Source: Candidatus Zixiibacteriota bacterium (GTDB taxonomy: Bacteria; Zixibacteria; MSB-5A5; GN15; FEB-12). From it: 41,072 nt of DNA. This document shows, in pieces, positions 8,336 through 16,874 of this stretch (the first letter of the stretch is position 1; each line of letters opens with the position of its first letter). The notes under the pieces are model-generated. The model was not told the DNA's origin and did not search any database. It saw nothing but the letters and a program-made list of their open reading frames with translations. The stretch covers positions 1-41,072 of the forward strand of contig JAJRQO010000020.1 in assembly GCA_024280215.1 (NCBI GenBank). The letters are read 5' to 3'. Position numbers and translations under genes: made by a program.

Positions 8336-9433
8336 GTGGCAGATTCAATTTTTATTTCAGTTGGTGAACCATCGGGGGATAACGCTCTCTCGCGTGTAAT
8401 TGAAGAACTCAAAAACGAACATACTGACTTGACTTTTTTTGGATTAGGTGGGAAACGATTGCTCGCTTTAGGGCAGGAACAATTTGCCAATAGAGAAGAT
8501 TTGGCGGTTATCGGTTTTTGGGAAGTTGCAAAGAAGTATCTTTACTTTCGAAAACTTTTTCATAGATGTTTAGATGAGATAAGATCTCGACAACCAAAGG
8601 TTGTTATCTTAGTTGATTACCCCGGATTTAATTTACGTCTGGCAAAAGAGATTAAAAAACTTGGCATTCCTATTATTTATTATATCTCTCCACAGATTTG
8701 GGCGTGGGGAAAAAAACGTATTGTTGAAATTCAAAAAAATATTGATCTGATGATTCCGATACTTCCATTTGAAGAAAAGTTTTACAACGATTCATCTGTC
8801 AATGTCAAATATGCTGGGCATTATCTTACTGAAGATATTAATGGAAATTTTATTGCATCGATTGTTCCAATTGACGGACATCTTGCCTTGCTACCTGGTT
8901 CTCGGAGGATAGAGATTGAGCGGATGCTTCCTGTGATGATTGAGACTGCTGAGACGATGTACGAGAAGTACAAAATAAAATCTGTGATTGCTGGGGTGAA
9001 GGGAATCTTTGAGTATGAAAAATTTCTTAAAAATACAAGTTGTATTTCAATTGTCTATGATGATTCCAGAAAAGTTGTCAATGATGCCAAACTTGTCTTG
9101 ACGGCATCGGGAACTGCGACGCTTGAGGTTGGTCTTATTGGAAGACCGATGGTGATTATTTATAAGACAGGGATGCTGACTTATCAGATAGCCAAACGAT
9201 TGGTCTCTTTGGATTCTATCGGGCTTGTCAATTTAGTATTGAATGATAAAGTTGTACCTGAACTTATTCAACATGAAGCGAATGAAAAAAATATTGTCGA
9301 TGCGTTGTCAAAATTTATTGATGATGAAATCTATTTACAAGAAACTACCAAGACCCTGCACACTTTGCCGACTCTCTTAGGAGAAAAAAATGTTTCGAAA
9401 AATATCGCTGGTTTCGTAGGGGAATATTTGTAG
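8336..9433 (+). CDS. lpxB: Lipid-A-disaccharide synthase
   Basis: Joins UDP-2,3-diacylglucosamine and lipid X to form the lipid A disaccharide at the inner face of the inner membrane (GT19). The 365 residues are near the usual 380. Visible signatures are 'VGEPSGDN' at the N terminus, 'ISPQIWAWGKKR', the 'LLPGSRRIEIERMLP' loop, and 'TASGTATLEVGLIGRPMV' near the nucleotide-sugar site. The start is GTG, 3 nt after the preceding stop; no in-frame ATG fits the conserved N terminus. It is part of a tightly packed run with waaA and lpxK. Confidence 0.96.
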   Translation: MADSIFISVGEPSGDNALSRVIEELKNEHTDLTFFGLGGKRLLALGQEQFANREDLAVIGFWEVAKKYLYFRKLFHRCLDEIRSRQPKVVILVDYPGFNLRLAKEIKKLGIPIIYYISPQIWAWGKKRIVEIQKNIDLMIPILPFEEKFYNDSSVNVKYAGHYLTEDINGNFIASIVPIDGHLALLPGSRRIEIERMLPVMIETAETMYEKYKIKSVIAGVKGIFEYEKFLKNTSCISIVYDDSRKVVNDAKLVLTASGTATLEVGLIGRPMVIIYKTGMLTYQIAKRLVSLDSIGLVNLVLNDKVVPELIQHEANEKNIVDALSKFIDDEIYLQETTKTLHTLPTLLGEKNVSKNIAGFVGEYL

Positions 9434-9435
9434 AG

Positions 9436-10671
9436 ATGTTATTTGTATATAATCTACTCATACGATTAGTTGCCTTTGTTTCATTTGTGGCGAAGCAAAG
9501 TAAAATTAAGACAGATGCTCAATGGCAAGGGCGATTTGCTCAAATAGAGTCTTTAGCGACGGTTGATCTATGGATACATGCCGCTTCGGTTGGTGAGGTG
9601 AAAGTTATCGGGCATTTGATTCACTATCTGATTTCTCAGAAAGAAGAAATTAAAATTCATCTTACGACGATGACAAAAACAGGCTACGAATTAGCATGTG
9701 AATTGTATAAGTCAGATAATCTTGCAGTGACGCAGTTTCCATTTGATACAAAAGCTCTTATGGTGAAAACATTTGATATTATAAAGCCAAAGTTGTTAGT
9801 AATTGCAGAGACTGAAATTTGGCCGAACTGTATTTTGGAAGCGGAAAAAAGAAAAGTCCCTATTGTGCTGGTCAATGGACGGATGTCTTCCAAAGCTTTT
9901 AAAAGATACACGTTGTTACAAAAAAGTTTTAGTTATCTTTTGAAAAAATATAATAAGTTGTTTGTGAAATCATCGGAAGATGCCATGCGTTTTTTAACTT
10001 TTGCTAATGAAAATCAAATTCAAGTTGCTGGTGATATGAAATTTGATGCACCACTTATAGAAAGAACAAAAGAAAAAGTTGATGGAATAAGAATTGCTTG
10101 TGGGATTGAATTTGATTCATATATATTGGTGGCGGGTTCAACTCGACCTGGTGAGGAAGAGATGCTTGCTGATTTGTTTCTCAAGATGATAAAAGTACAC
10201 AAGGCATTTAATTTGATTATTGCTCCTCGACATATTGAACGGGTTGATGAAATCAAAACGATACTTCAGAAAAAAAATATACAATTCAAATTGTATGGCT
10301 CATCAAGTAAACATGAATCGGTTATCTTGGTAGACAAAGTTGGTTTGCTACAAAATCTTTATCTTGCCGCCGACTTAACATTTGTTGGTGGGACGCTTGT
10401 TGGAATTGGTGGGCATAATCTTTTGGAACCTGTTTGGGCTGGCGTGCCTGTAATGTTTGGGGATTCTATTTATAACGTTAATGAATCGGCTGAGTATATT
10501 ATGAATAATAATTATGGTATGCAAGTTGGAAACAGTTCTGAACTAATCCAAAAAGTTCAGTCGCATATTGTAGGTGACTTACAATTTGCAACAAAGAGTT
10601 CAAATGACTTAGAAAATTCAGCAACTCGTGATATTGGTGATAACCTTTTGGAGTTGTTAACTCATGTTTGA
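9436..10671 (+). CDS. waaA: 3-deoxy-D-manno-octulosonic acid transferase
   Basis: Transfers Kdo from CMP-Kdo to lipid IVA (GT30), forming the inner core of LPS. It is 411 residues with an N-terminal membrane-anchoring helix and the conserved 'WIHAASVGEVKV'. Further signatures are 'IAETEIWPN', 'LVNGRMSSKAFKRY', 'GSTRPGEEEML', 'APRHIERVDEI' and 'FVGGTLVGIGGHNLLEP'. It starts 2 nt after the lpxB stop and overlaps lpxK by 8 nt, which indicates translational coupling. Whether it adds one or two Kdo residues cannot be told from sequence. Confidence 0.95.
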   Translation: MLFVYNLLIRLVAFVSFVAKQSKIKTDAQWQGRFAQIESLATVDLWIHAASVGEVKVIGHLIHYLISQKEEIKIHLTTMTKTGYELACELYKSDNLAVTQFPFDTKALMVKTFDIIKPKLLVIAETEIWPNCILEAEKRKVPIVLVNGRMSSKAFKRYTLLQKSFSYLLKKYNKLFVKSSEDAMRFLTFANENQIQVAGDMKFDAPLIERTKEKVDGIRIACGIEFDSYILVAGSTRPGEEEMLADLFLKMIKVHKAFNLIIAPRHIERVDEIKTILQKKNIQFKLYGSSSKHESVILVDKVGLLQNLYLAADLTFVGGTLVGIGGHNLLEPVWAGVPVMFGDSIYNVNESAEYIMNNNYGMQVGNSSELIQKVQSHIVGDLQFATKSSNDLENSATRDIGDNLLELLTHV

Positions 10672-11749
10672 AAAATTTTGGAAAAAAATAATTCGTCGTA
10701 AACGATTTTCATACCTTTCATTGCTTGCATTTATTTTATGGTTGGTGTCGTTGTGCTATAGAGTATTACAAAAAGTGTATTGGATTACAAAAAAAGTTGA
10801 AGTGAAGACAAAGACTCAGCTTGTCTCTATCGGAAATATAACTATTGGCGGAACAGGGAAAACGCCGATAGTTGCGTTTATCGCAAAATTTTTACTTCAA
10901 GAAAATTATAGGGTTGGCATTGTTTCGTCTGGTTATGGTAGGCAGTCGTCGGAAAGTTTTATTTTACCTGGCTACAAAATGCTCAAACTTGACAGTTCGC
11001 AAATAGGTGATGAGGTTAAGCATCTTGCTGAGATTTTACCTAATGCGATTTTTTCGGTGCATCAGATAAAAGCTCAAGCAGCAAAGCTTTTGGATGAGTC
11101 GGAATCACTTGATTTGATAATAGTTGATGATGGATTCCAGCATCGGAATTTACATAGGGATTTGAACATTGTCACTGTAGATGCATCGTTAAAAGAAAAA
11201 CAGCTCAAACTTTTCCCGTATGGTCTACTTCGTGAACCTGAGGCAAAAATTTCTGAGGCTGATCTGATTATATATACACGAACTGAATTTGCTCAGGAAC
11301 TTTCCTTGCTTACGAAAAAAATTTCTTCTTTGAACCGAGATGCGAGTCAGTATTTTGCTCGTTTTTCAGCGACTGAAATTATTGGTCGGAAACAGTCATT
11401 TCCAGTGAAATACTTAGAAGATAAGTCTGTGTTGCTTTTTGCTGGAATTGGAAATTTTGAAGCCTTGAAAAAACAGGTCTCACGTCTGAGTGCTGATATT
11501 GATTTTGCTCTTGAGTTTTCTGATCATCAGGAGTATACTAAAGAACTTTTAGCAGAGATTAAACAATTGGCTGATGATCACAATTCCGATTTAATCCTCA
11601 CGACAGGCAAAGATGCTGTTAAAATTGAAAATTTTGATTTTGGACGGGAATTTTACTACCTTAATCAAACGATAGACTTAGACCCAGGTGAAGAAAAATT
11701 GATTAAAAATCTGCTGCATACACTTAAACTACAAAGAGAGTCTTCCTGA
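10664..11749 (+). CDS. lpxK: Tetraacyldisaccharide 4'-kinase
   Basis: Phosphorylates the 4' position of the lipid A disaccharide, using ATP at the inner membrane. It has 361 residues, with an N-terminal hydrophobic helix (about 16-33). The P-loop is 'GNITIGGTGKTP', and the conserved 'VDDGFQHRNLHRDLNIV' and 'LLREP' follow. It overlaps the waaA end by 8 nt, and its TGA shares one base with the nadB ATG. Together with lpxB and waaA it forms the late lipid A module; lpxA, lpxC and lpxD are not in the window. Confidence 0.95.
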   Translation: MFEKFWKKIIRRKRFSYLSLLAFILWLVSLCYRVLQKVYWITKKVEVKTKTQLVSIGNITIGGTGKTPIVAFIAKFLLQENYRVGIVSSGYGRQSSESFILPGYKMLKLDSSQIGDEVKHLAEILPNAIFSVHQIKAQAAKLLDESESLDLIIVDDGFQHRNLHRDLNIVTVDASLKEKQLKLFPYGLLREPEAKISEADLIIYTRTEFAQELSLLTKKISSLNRDASQYFARFSATEIIGRKQSFPVKYLEDKSVLLFAGIGNFEALKKQVSRLSADIDFALEFSDHQEYTKELLAEIKQLADDHNSDLILTTGKDAVKIENFDFGREFYYLNQTIDLDPGEEKLIKNLLHTLKLQRESS

Positions 11750-13341
11750 TGGAATATAGATATGATTTCCTCATCGTTGGAACTGGAATAGCGGGGCTTT
11801 TTTATTCTCTGAAAATTGCTGAACTTAATCCAAATGCCAAAATAGCGATTGTTACAAAAAAATCTGAAGAAGATACATCGACTAACAAAGCACAAGGTGG
11901 TATAGCTGCGGTACTTTCCAATACCGATTCATTCGAATCTCATATCAATGATACTCTTTCGACAGGACAGGGGCTTTGCGATAAAGAGATTGTAACCAAA
12001 ATTGTAGAAAATGGTCCGACGGTTATTGACGAACTGATGAAATATGGCGTGAAATTTTCTATTGATGGAGAGAATTTGGCGATGGGGCGAGAGGGTGGTC
12101 ATACGCATAGTCGTGTGGTGCATGCAGCTGATTTTACTGGACAGGAAATCGAACGAGGGCTACTTGAGTCTTGTCGGGCTGTTGATAATATTGATATTTA
12201 TAAAGACCATATTGTTTTAGATTTAATCACTCATAAAGCGAGTGAAAATGTTTCCTGTTGTGGTGCGTTTGTCTTTTCTGAAGATGATCGGACGTTTTGT
12301 TCTTTTTATGCGGCTGTGACAATGCTTGCCTCAGGAGGATTAGGACAAATTTATTTTCATAATACTAATCCAAAAATTGCAACTGGGGATGGTGTTGCTA
12401 TTGCGTATCGAGCTGGTTGTTCAGTTGCTAATCTTGAGTTTGTACAATTTCATCCGACAACACTTTATAATCCTGGGCGTTGGCCATTTCTGATTTCTGA
12501 GGCTGTGCGTGGTGAGGGTGGTAGGTTGTTAACTGTTGATGGTCGATTTGTTATGGAAGCAGTTCACGAATTGAAAGACCTTGCTCCACGTGATATAGTT
12601 GCTCGTGCGATTGATAAAGAATTGAAAGAGAGTGGTGAAGAATATGTCTTGCTTGATATCAGTCATCTTGATGAAAAATTTATAATAGAACGGTTTCCAA
12701 CTATATATCAGGAATGTCTCAACCGTGGTTTTGATATTACAAAAAGAGATATACCTGTTGTTCCAGCGGCACATTATTCATGCGGTGGAGTGGTGGCAAC
12801 TATTGATGGTGAGACCGATATTCCGGGGCTTTTTGTCTCTGGTGAAGTTGCTCATACAGGGATGCATGGAGCAAATCGTTTGGCATCGAATTCTTTACTT
12901 GAAGCGGTTGTTATGGCGAAAATGTCTGCGATTAAGTCATCGGAGTATTACAAAAATAATGATTACTCAAAACCGACTACTGTCTGTGGGAATTTTTATT
13001 CATCATTAAAATATCCTCGTAATAAAATTCTTATAGCTCATGATAGGAGAGAATTGTCTCGGGTGATGTCTGACTTTGTTGGTATTGTTCGAAGCAAAGA
13101 TAGATTACTTTTGGCACTTGAGAAAGTTCAGAAAATTCATGATGCTATCGAACAGTATTACCTTGCTACTCCTGCTACTTACGGGATTGTCGAATTGCGT
13201 AATATGGCAACGGTCTCAACGCTTATTATAAAGTCGGCATTGATGCGGTTGGAGTCACGGGGCTTGCATTATATGGAAGATTATCCAGAAACAAATAATA
13301 GATTACAAAAGAACACGATTTTAAAATCTGATTTAACTTAG
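11749..13341 (+). CDS. nadB: L-aspartate oxidase
   Basis: An FAD enzyme that oxidises L-aspartate to iminoaspartate, the first step of NAD synthesis; NadA would use the product. It is 530 residues with the N-terminal dinucleotide fold 'LIVGTGIAGL' and 'STNKAQGGIAAVL'. The active-site regions 'GREGGHTHSRVVHAADFTG', 'EFVQFHPTTLY', 'SEAVRGEGGRLL' and 'PAAHYSCGGV' follow. These support aspartate oxidase over the related fumarate reductase and succinate dehydrogenase flavoproteins. It is translationally coupled to lpxK (TGATG). nadA and nadC are not in the window. Confidence 0.94.
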   Translation: MEYRYDFLIVGTGIAGLFYSLKIAELNPNAKIAIVTKKSEEDTSTNKAQGGIAAVLSNTDSFESHINDTLSTGQGLCDKEIVTKIVENGPTVIDELMKYGVKFSIDGENLAMGREGGHTHSRVVHAADFTGQEIERGLLESCRAVDNIDIYKDHIVLDLITHKASENVSCCGAFVFSEDDRTFCSFYAAVTMLASGGLGQIYFHNTNPKIATGDGVAIAYRAGCSVANLEFVQFHPTTLYNPGRWPFLISEAVRGEGGRLLTVDGRFVMEAVHELKDLAPRDIVARAIDKELKESGEEYVLLDISHLDEKFIIERFPTIYQECLNRGFDITKRDIPVVPAAHYSCGGVVATIDGETDIPGLFVSGEVAHTGMHGANRLASNSLLEAVVMAKMSAIKSSEYYKNNDYSKPTTVCGNFYSSLKYPRNKILIAHDRRELSRVMSDFVGIVRSKDRLLLALEKVQKIHDAIEQYYLATPATYGIVELRNMATVSTLIIKSALMRLESRGLHYMEDYPETNNRLQKNTILKSDLT

Positions 13342-13350
13342 GAAATAATT

Positions 13351-14892
13351 ATGTCTGCACACCATGAAATGATATTGATCTTAGATTTTGGCTCACAGTA
13401 CACTCAGCTTATTGCCCGTAGAGTTCGTGAAGCAAAAGTCTATTGCGAAATTGTCCCATATAATTCTGATTTGTCTAAGTATGCTAATGAAAATGTAAAA
13501 GGATATGTACTTTCTGGCGGACCTTCATCTATCAAAGATGATGATGCCCCTCGATTGGACAAATCATTTTTTGATACTGGAATTCCTATCTTGGGAGTCT
13601 GTTATGGTATGCAGTTAATGGCTGATATCTTTGGTGCAAATTTGGAACGTTCTGAAACCAGAGAGTATGGTCGGGCAACATTTGATGTGAAAGATGGTTC
13701 GTCGCTTTTTGATGGAATTCCAAAATCATCACAGGTCTGGATGTCGCATGGTGACTCTATAAAATCGTTACCAGATGGGTTTGAAATTATTGGGTCGACT
13801 GATTCACTTGAAGTTGCGGCAATTGAAAATAAAAAAGATAAGATGTATGGGATTCAGTTTCATGCTGAAGTGCATCATACTAAAGAAGGTAAAAATATTT
13901 TACAGAATTTTATTTTTGATATTTGTAAACTTAAAGGGGATTGGACAACCGAATCATTTATAGAAAGTTCTATCGCACAGATTCGTGAACAAGTTGGTGA
14001 TAAGAAAGTAATTTTAGGTATTTCAGGTGGTGTTGATTCTACTGTTGCGGCGGTTCTTTTGGATAAAGCAATTGGTAAAAATCTGCATGCGGTCTTTGTA
14101 AACAATGGTCTGCTTCGTAAAAATGAATATGAAGATGTTATCAAGATGCTTACGAAACTGAAAATAAATTTAAATCCTGTGGATGCATCCGATTTGTTTT
14201 TGACTCGTCTTGCTGGCGTTACTGACCCTGAGAAAAAACGAAAAATTATTGGGACGACATTTATTGATGTTTTTGAAGACGCTGCCGATGGAATTGGCGG
14301 GATAGACTTTTTGGCTCAGGGAACTTTGTATCCTGATGTTATCGAGTCGGTATCATTTAAGGGTCCATCAGCGACAATCAAATCACATCACAACGTTGGT
14401 GGTCTTAAAGATAAAATGAAGATGAAACTTGTCGAACCGCTTCGAGAACTTTTTAAAGATGAAGTCCGTGTTCTTGGACGTTCGCTTGGATTGTCAGATG
14501 AGTTTATCGGACGACATCCATTTCCAGGTCCTGGGCTGGCGGTTCGTATCTTAGGCGATTTGACTGTCGAACGGTGTGACTTGCTTCGTGAGGTTGATGC
14601 AATTTTTATTGAGGAACTCCATAATTATAATATCTACAATGACATCTGGCAGGCGTTTGCAGTATTGCTTCCGATTCAAGCAGTTGGTGTCATGGGTGAC
14701 GAGCGGACATACGAAAATGTTGTTGCACTTCGAGCGGTTTCATCGGTAGACGGCATGACAGCCGATTGGTCACGAATAGATTATGATATTCTGGCACATA
14801 TTTCAAACCGTATTATTCGTAATGTACGTGGCGTGAATAGAGTGACCTATGATATTTCATCAAAACCACCCGCTACAATTGAGTGGGAATAA
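13351..14892 (+). CDS. guaA: GMP synthase (glutamine-hydrolysing)
   Basis: Converts XMP to GMP with ATP and glutamine in the cytoplasm. The 513-residue length is full. The N-terminal class I amidotransferase domain has the nucleophile in 'LGVCYGMQ' and the His/Glu pair in 'QFHAEVHH'. The ATP-pyrophosphatase domain begins with the P-loop-like '[12 protein letters not shown]'. The C-terminal dimerisation domain contains '[16 protein letters not shown]' and ends '...[11 protein letters not shown]', as in the family. It starts 9 nt after nadB and probably belongs to the same transcript. Confidence 0.98.
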   Translation: MSAHHEMILILDFGSQYTQLIARRVREAKVYCEIVPYNSDLSKYANENVKGYVLSGGPSSIKDDDAPRLDKSFFDTGIPILGVCYGMQLMADIFGANLERSETREYGRATFDVKDGSSLFDGIPKSSQVWMSHGDSIKSLPDGFEIIGSTDSLEVAAIENKKDKMYGIQFHAEVHHTKEGKNILQNFIFDICKLKGDWTTESFIESSIAQIREQVGDKKVILGISGGVDSTVAAVLLDKAIGKNLHAVFVNNGLLRKNEYEDVIKMLTKLKINLNPVDASDLFLTRLAGVTDPEKKRKIIGTTFIDVFEDAADGIGGIDFLAQGTLYPDVIESVSFKGPSATIKSHHNVGGLKDKMKMKLVEPLRELFKDEVRVLGRSLGLSDEFIGRHPFPGPGLAVRILGDLTVERCDLLREVDAIFIEELHNYNIYNDIWQAFAVLLPIQAVGVMGDERTYENVVALRAVSSVDGMTADWSRIDYDILAHISNRIIRNVRGVNRVTYDISSKPPATIEWE

Positions 14893-14911
14893 GTAAATAG
14901 TAGTAGCAAAA

Positions 14912-15757
14912 ATGAAAGTTTTGAAAATGCTCATGTGGATTCCTCTTGGACTTGTTGGTGTTTATCTCGCCATTATGTTCTATATCTATTTTAATCAGGA
15001 TAAAATGGTGTTTTATCCTATCGAAGATTTTAGTATGCTACCAAGTCAAGTTGGACTTACCTATGAAGATGTTGAAATTAAAATTGATGAAAGCGTAACT
15101 ATACATGGCTGGTTTTTTCCGTCTGACGATTCGACTAATTCAAAAGTTGTGCTGCTCTGTCATGGTAATGCGGGGAATATTTCGAACCGTCTTGAGACAG
15201 CTAAGTATTTACATGACTTAGGTGTTGCTGTTTTTATGTTTGATTATCGAGAGTATGGAAAGTCAACAGGTCAAGCAACCGAAGAGGGTGTTTATCTTGA
15301 TGGGGTTGCATCTTTTAATTGGTTAACAGAATCAAAAAAATATAATGATCAAGATATTGTGATTTTTGGGCGTTCACTCGGTGGAGCGGTAGCTATTGAA
15401 TTGGCTGGTCGGGTGCATTCTGGTGGCTTGGTTGTGGAGTCATCTTTTACTACAGTAGGAGATTTAGGTCAAAAGCTTTTCCCATTTTTTCCTATTAAGA
15501 GTCTGATTCGGTATTCATTTAATTCTGTTGAGAAAATTGCAAAATTACATGTCCGAAAGTTGATTACTCATTCTCCTGATGATGAGCTGATTCCATTTGC
15601 AATGGGTGAAAAATTATTTGCAGTAGCAGCTGAACCAAAACAATTTGTTCGTTTATCTGGTGGGCATAATTCCAGAACATATTTTGAAGATTCTGAATAT
15701 AAAAGTGCTTTAAACGAGTTGATTTTTGGTGACTCTCAGGAAAAATCGGACGAGTAA
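14912..15757 (+). CDS. Membrane-anchored alpha/beta hydrolase
   Basis: A 281-residue serine hydrolase with one N-terminal membrane helix (about 8-27), resembling the YfhR/BEM46 (ABHD13-like) family. The oxyanion motif 'HGNAGNISNR' is at 84-93. The nucleophile elbow GRSLGG carries Ser155. The likely acid Asp224 is in 'SPDDELIPF' and the catalytic His252 in 'SGGHNS'. The natural substrate is unknown; esterase or thioesterase activity is plausible. It follows guaA by 19 nt and precedes a separate promoter for the prenyl synthase. Confidence 0.88.
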   Translation: MKVLKMLMWIPLGLVGVYLAIMFYIYFNQDKMVFYPIEDFSMLPSQVGLTYEDVEIKIDESVTIHGWFFPSDDSTNSKVVLLCHGNAGNISNRLETAKYLHDLGVAVFMFDYREYGKSTGQATEEGVYLDGVASFNWLTESKKYNDQDIVIFGRSLGGAVAIELAGRVHSGGLVVESSFTTVGDLGQKLFPFFPIKSLIRYSFNSVEKIAKLHVRKLITHSPDDELIPFAMGEKLFAVAAEPKQFVRLSGGHNSRTYFEDSEYKSALNELIFGDSQEKSDE

Positions 15758-15773
15758 CTTTCTAAGCGTCTGC

Positions 15774-15802
15774 TTGACATTTCTCCCTAATAGTTTTATG
15801 TT
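15774..15802 (+). promoter_or_regulatory. Promoter of the polyprenyl synthase gene
   Basis: TTGACA at 15774-15779, a 17-nt spacer, then TATGTT at 15797-15802, a good sigma-70-type match about 30 nt before the start codon. The same TTGACA-N17-TATGT arrangement recurs at 35192-35220. Confidence 0.65.
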
Positions 15803-15831
15803 CTTGCATCAAAGAAGGAATAAAGAGATAT

Positions 15832-16812
15832 ATGCTTGATTTAGAAAAAATGACCGAATACACCTCGCCGATTCAAGGTGACTTGGATTTATTCAACCAG
15901 AAATTACATGATCATTTACAAGGTGATTCACCACTTATCTCATCTATTGCAAAGCATTTGCTCAAATCACGTGGGAAAAAAATTCGCCCAGTATTTCTTT
16001 TTTTGTCTTCACGGGCAGGTGATAATTTTACAGATTTTTCTGTTGATGCCTCACTTTCTATTGAACTGATTCATACCGCAACGTTGCTTCATGACGATGT
16101 TGTTGATGAGTCCGATATGCGTCGGGGTCAGGAAACAGTTAACTCACAATGGACAAATTTGATTTCGGTCCTTATGGGTGACTATCTATTTGCCAAAGCA
16201 TTCAGCATGATGGTTGAGACAAATTCAATTGAACTTATGCGTTCGATATCCAGAGCGACCGAACGAGTTGCTGTGGGTGAATTGCGTCAGATTGAAGAGA
16301 CAGCTAATTACGATCTTTCTGAGGAGGCTTACCTTTCTATTATCGCTGACAAAACAGCATCGCTGTTTGCGGTTTCATGTGAAGCTGGTCCGATTTTAAA
16401 TAATAGAGATGCTGATGCGAGAGCGAAATTTGCTGATTTTGGTGAAAAAATAGGGATTGCATTTCAGATAGCTGATGATTTATTAGACTATGTAGGTGAT
16501 GCAAAAACTACTGGTAAAGAACCTGGCATTGATGTTTTGACAGGACAGATGACGCTTCCTCTGATTTATGGGTTGCAAAAATCAAATGATGCAAGTCGTA
16601 ATGAGATTATTAAGCTTTTGAAATCAAAAGATGAAAATTCGTTTAAAAAAGTATATGACTTTGTTGTTGAGACTGGTGGAATTGATTATGCCTATAAAAA
16701 AGCAAATTCATTAGCTCAAGAAGGTCTTGATTCGATTTCATCTTGCCAACACAATATTTATTATGAACGACTGGAAGATATGGTAAAATTTACCACTGCC
16801 CGAGCATCATAA
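15832..16812 (+). CDS. Long-chain (all-trans) polyprenyl diphosphate synthase
   Basis: Condenses isopentenyl diphosphate units onto an allylic primer to make the side chain of a quinone. It has 326 residues. The first aspartate-rich motif is DDVVD at 88-92 in 'LLHDDVVDESDMRRG', and the second is DDLLD at 215-219 in 'FQIADDLLDYVGD'. 'GDYLFAKAF' lies between them. Small residues in place of bulky aromatics just before the first motif fit a long product (C35-C40 or so, IspB/HepT type). Exact chain length cannot be read from the sequence. It has its own promoter. Confidence 0.93.
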   Translation: MLDLEKMTEYTSPIQGDLDLFNQKLHDHLQGDSPLISSIAKHLLKSRGKKIRPVFLFLSSRAGDNFTDFSVDASLSIELIHTATLLHDDVVDESDMRRGQETVNSQWTNLISVLMGDYLFAKAFSMMVETNSIELMRSISRATERVAVGELRQIEETANYDLSEEAYLSIIADKTASLFAVSCEAGPILNNRDADARAKFADFGEKIGIAFQIADDLLDYVGDAKTTGKEPGIDVLTGQMTLPLIYGLQKSNDASRNEIIKLLKSKDENSFKKVYDFVVETGGIDYAYKKANSLAQEGLDSISSCQHNIYYERLEDMVKFTTARAS

Positions 16813-16874
16813 TAATCAAATTTTAGTAATAGAATAATAAACGAAAATTTAATTTAGTTGTATAAGAGTTACTT

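Noticed and set aside
12725-13009. 94-codon plus-strand frame inside nadB
   Set aside because: It is wholly within the conserved aspartate oxidase sequence in another frame.
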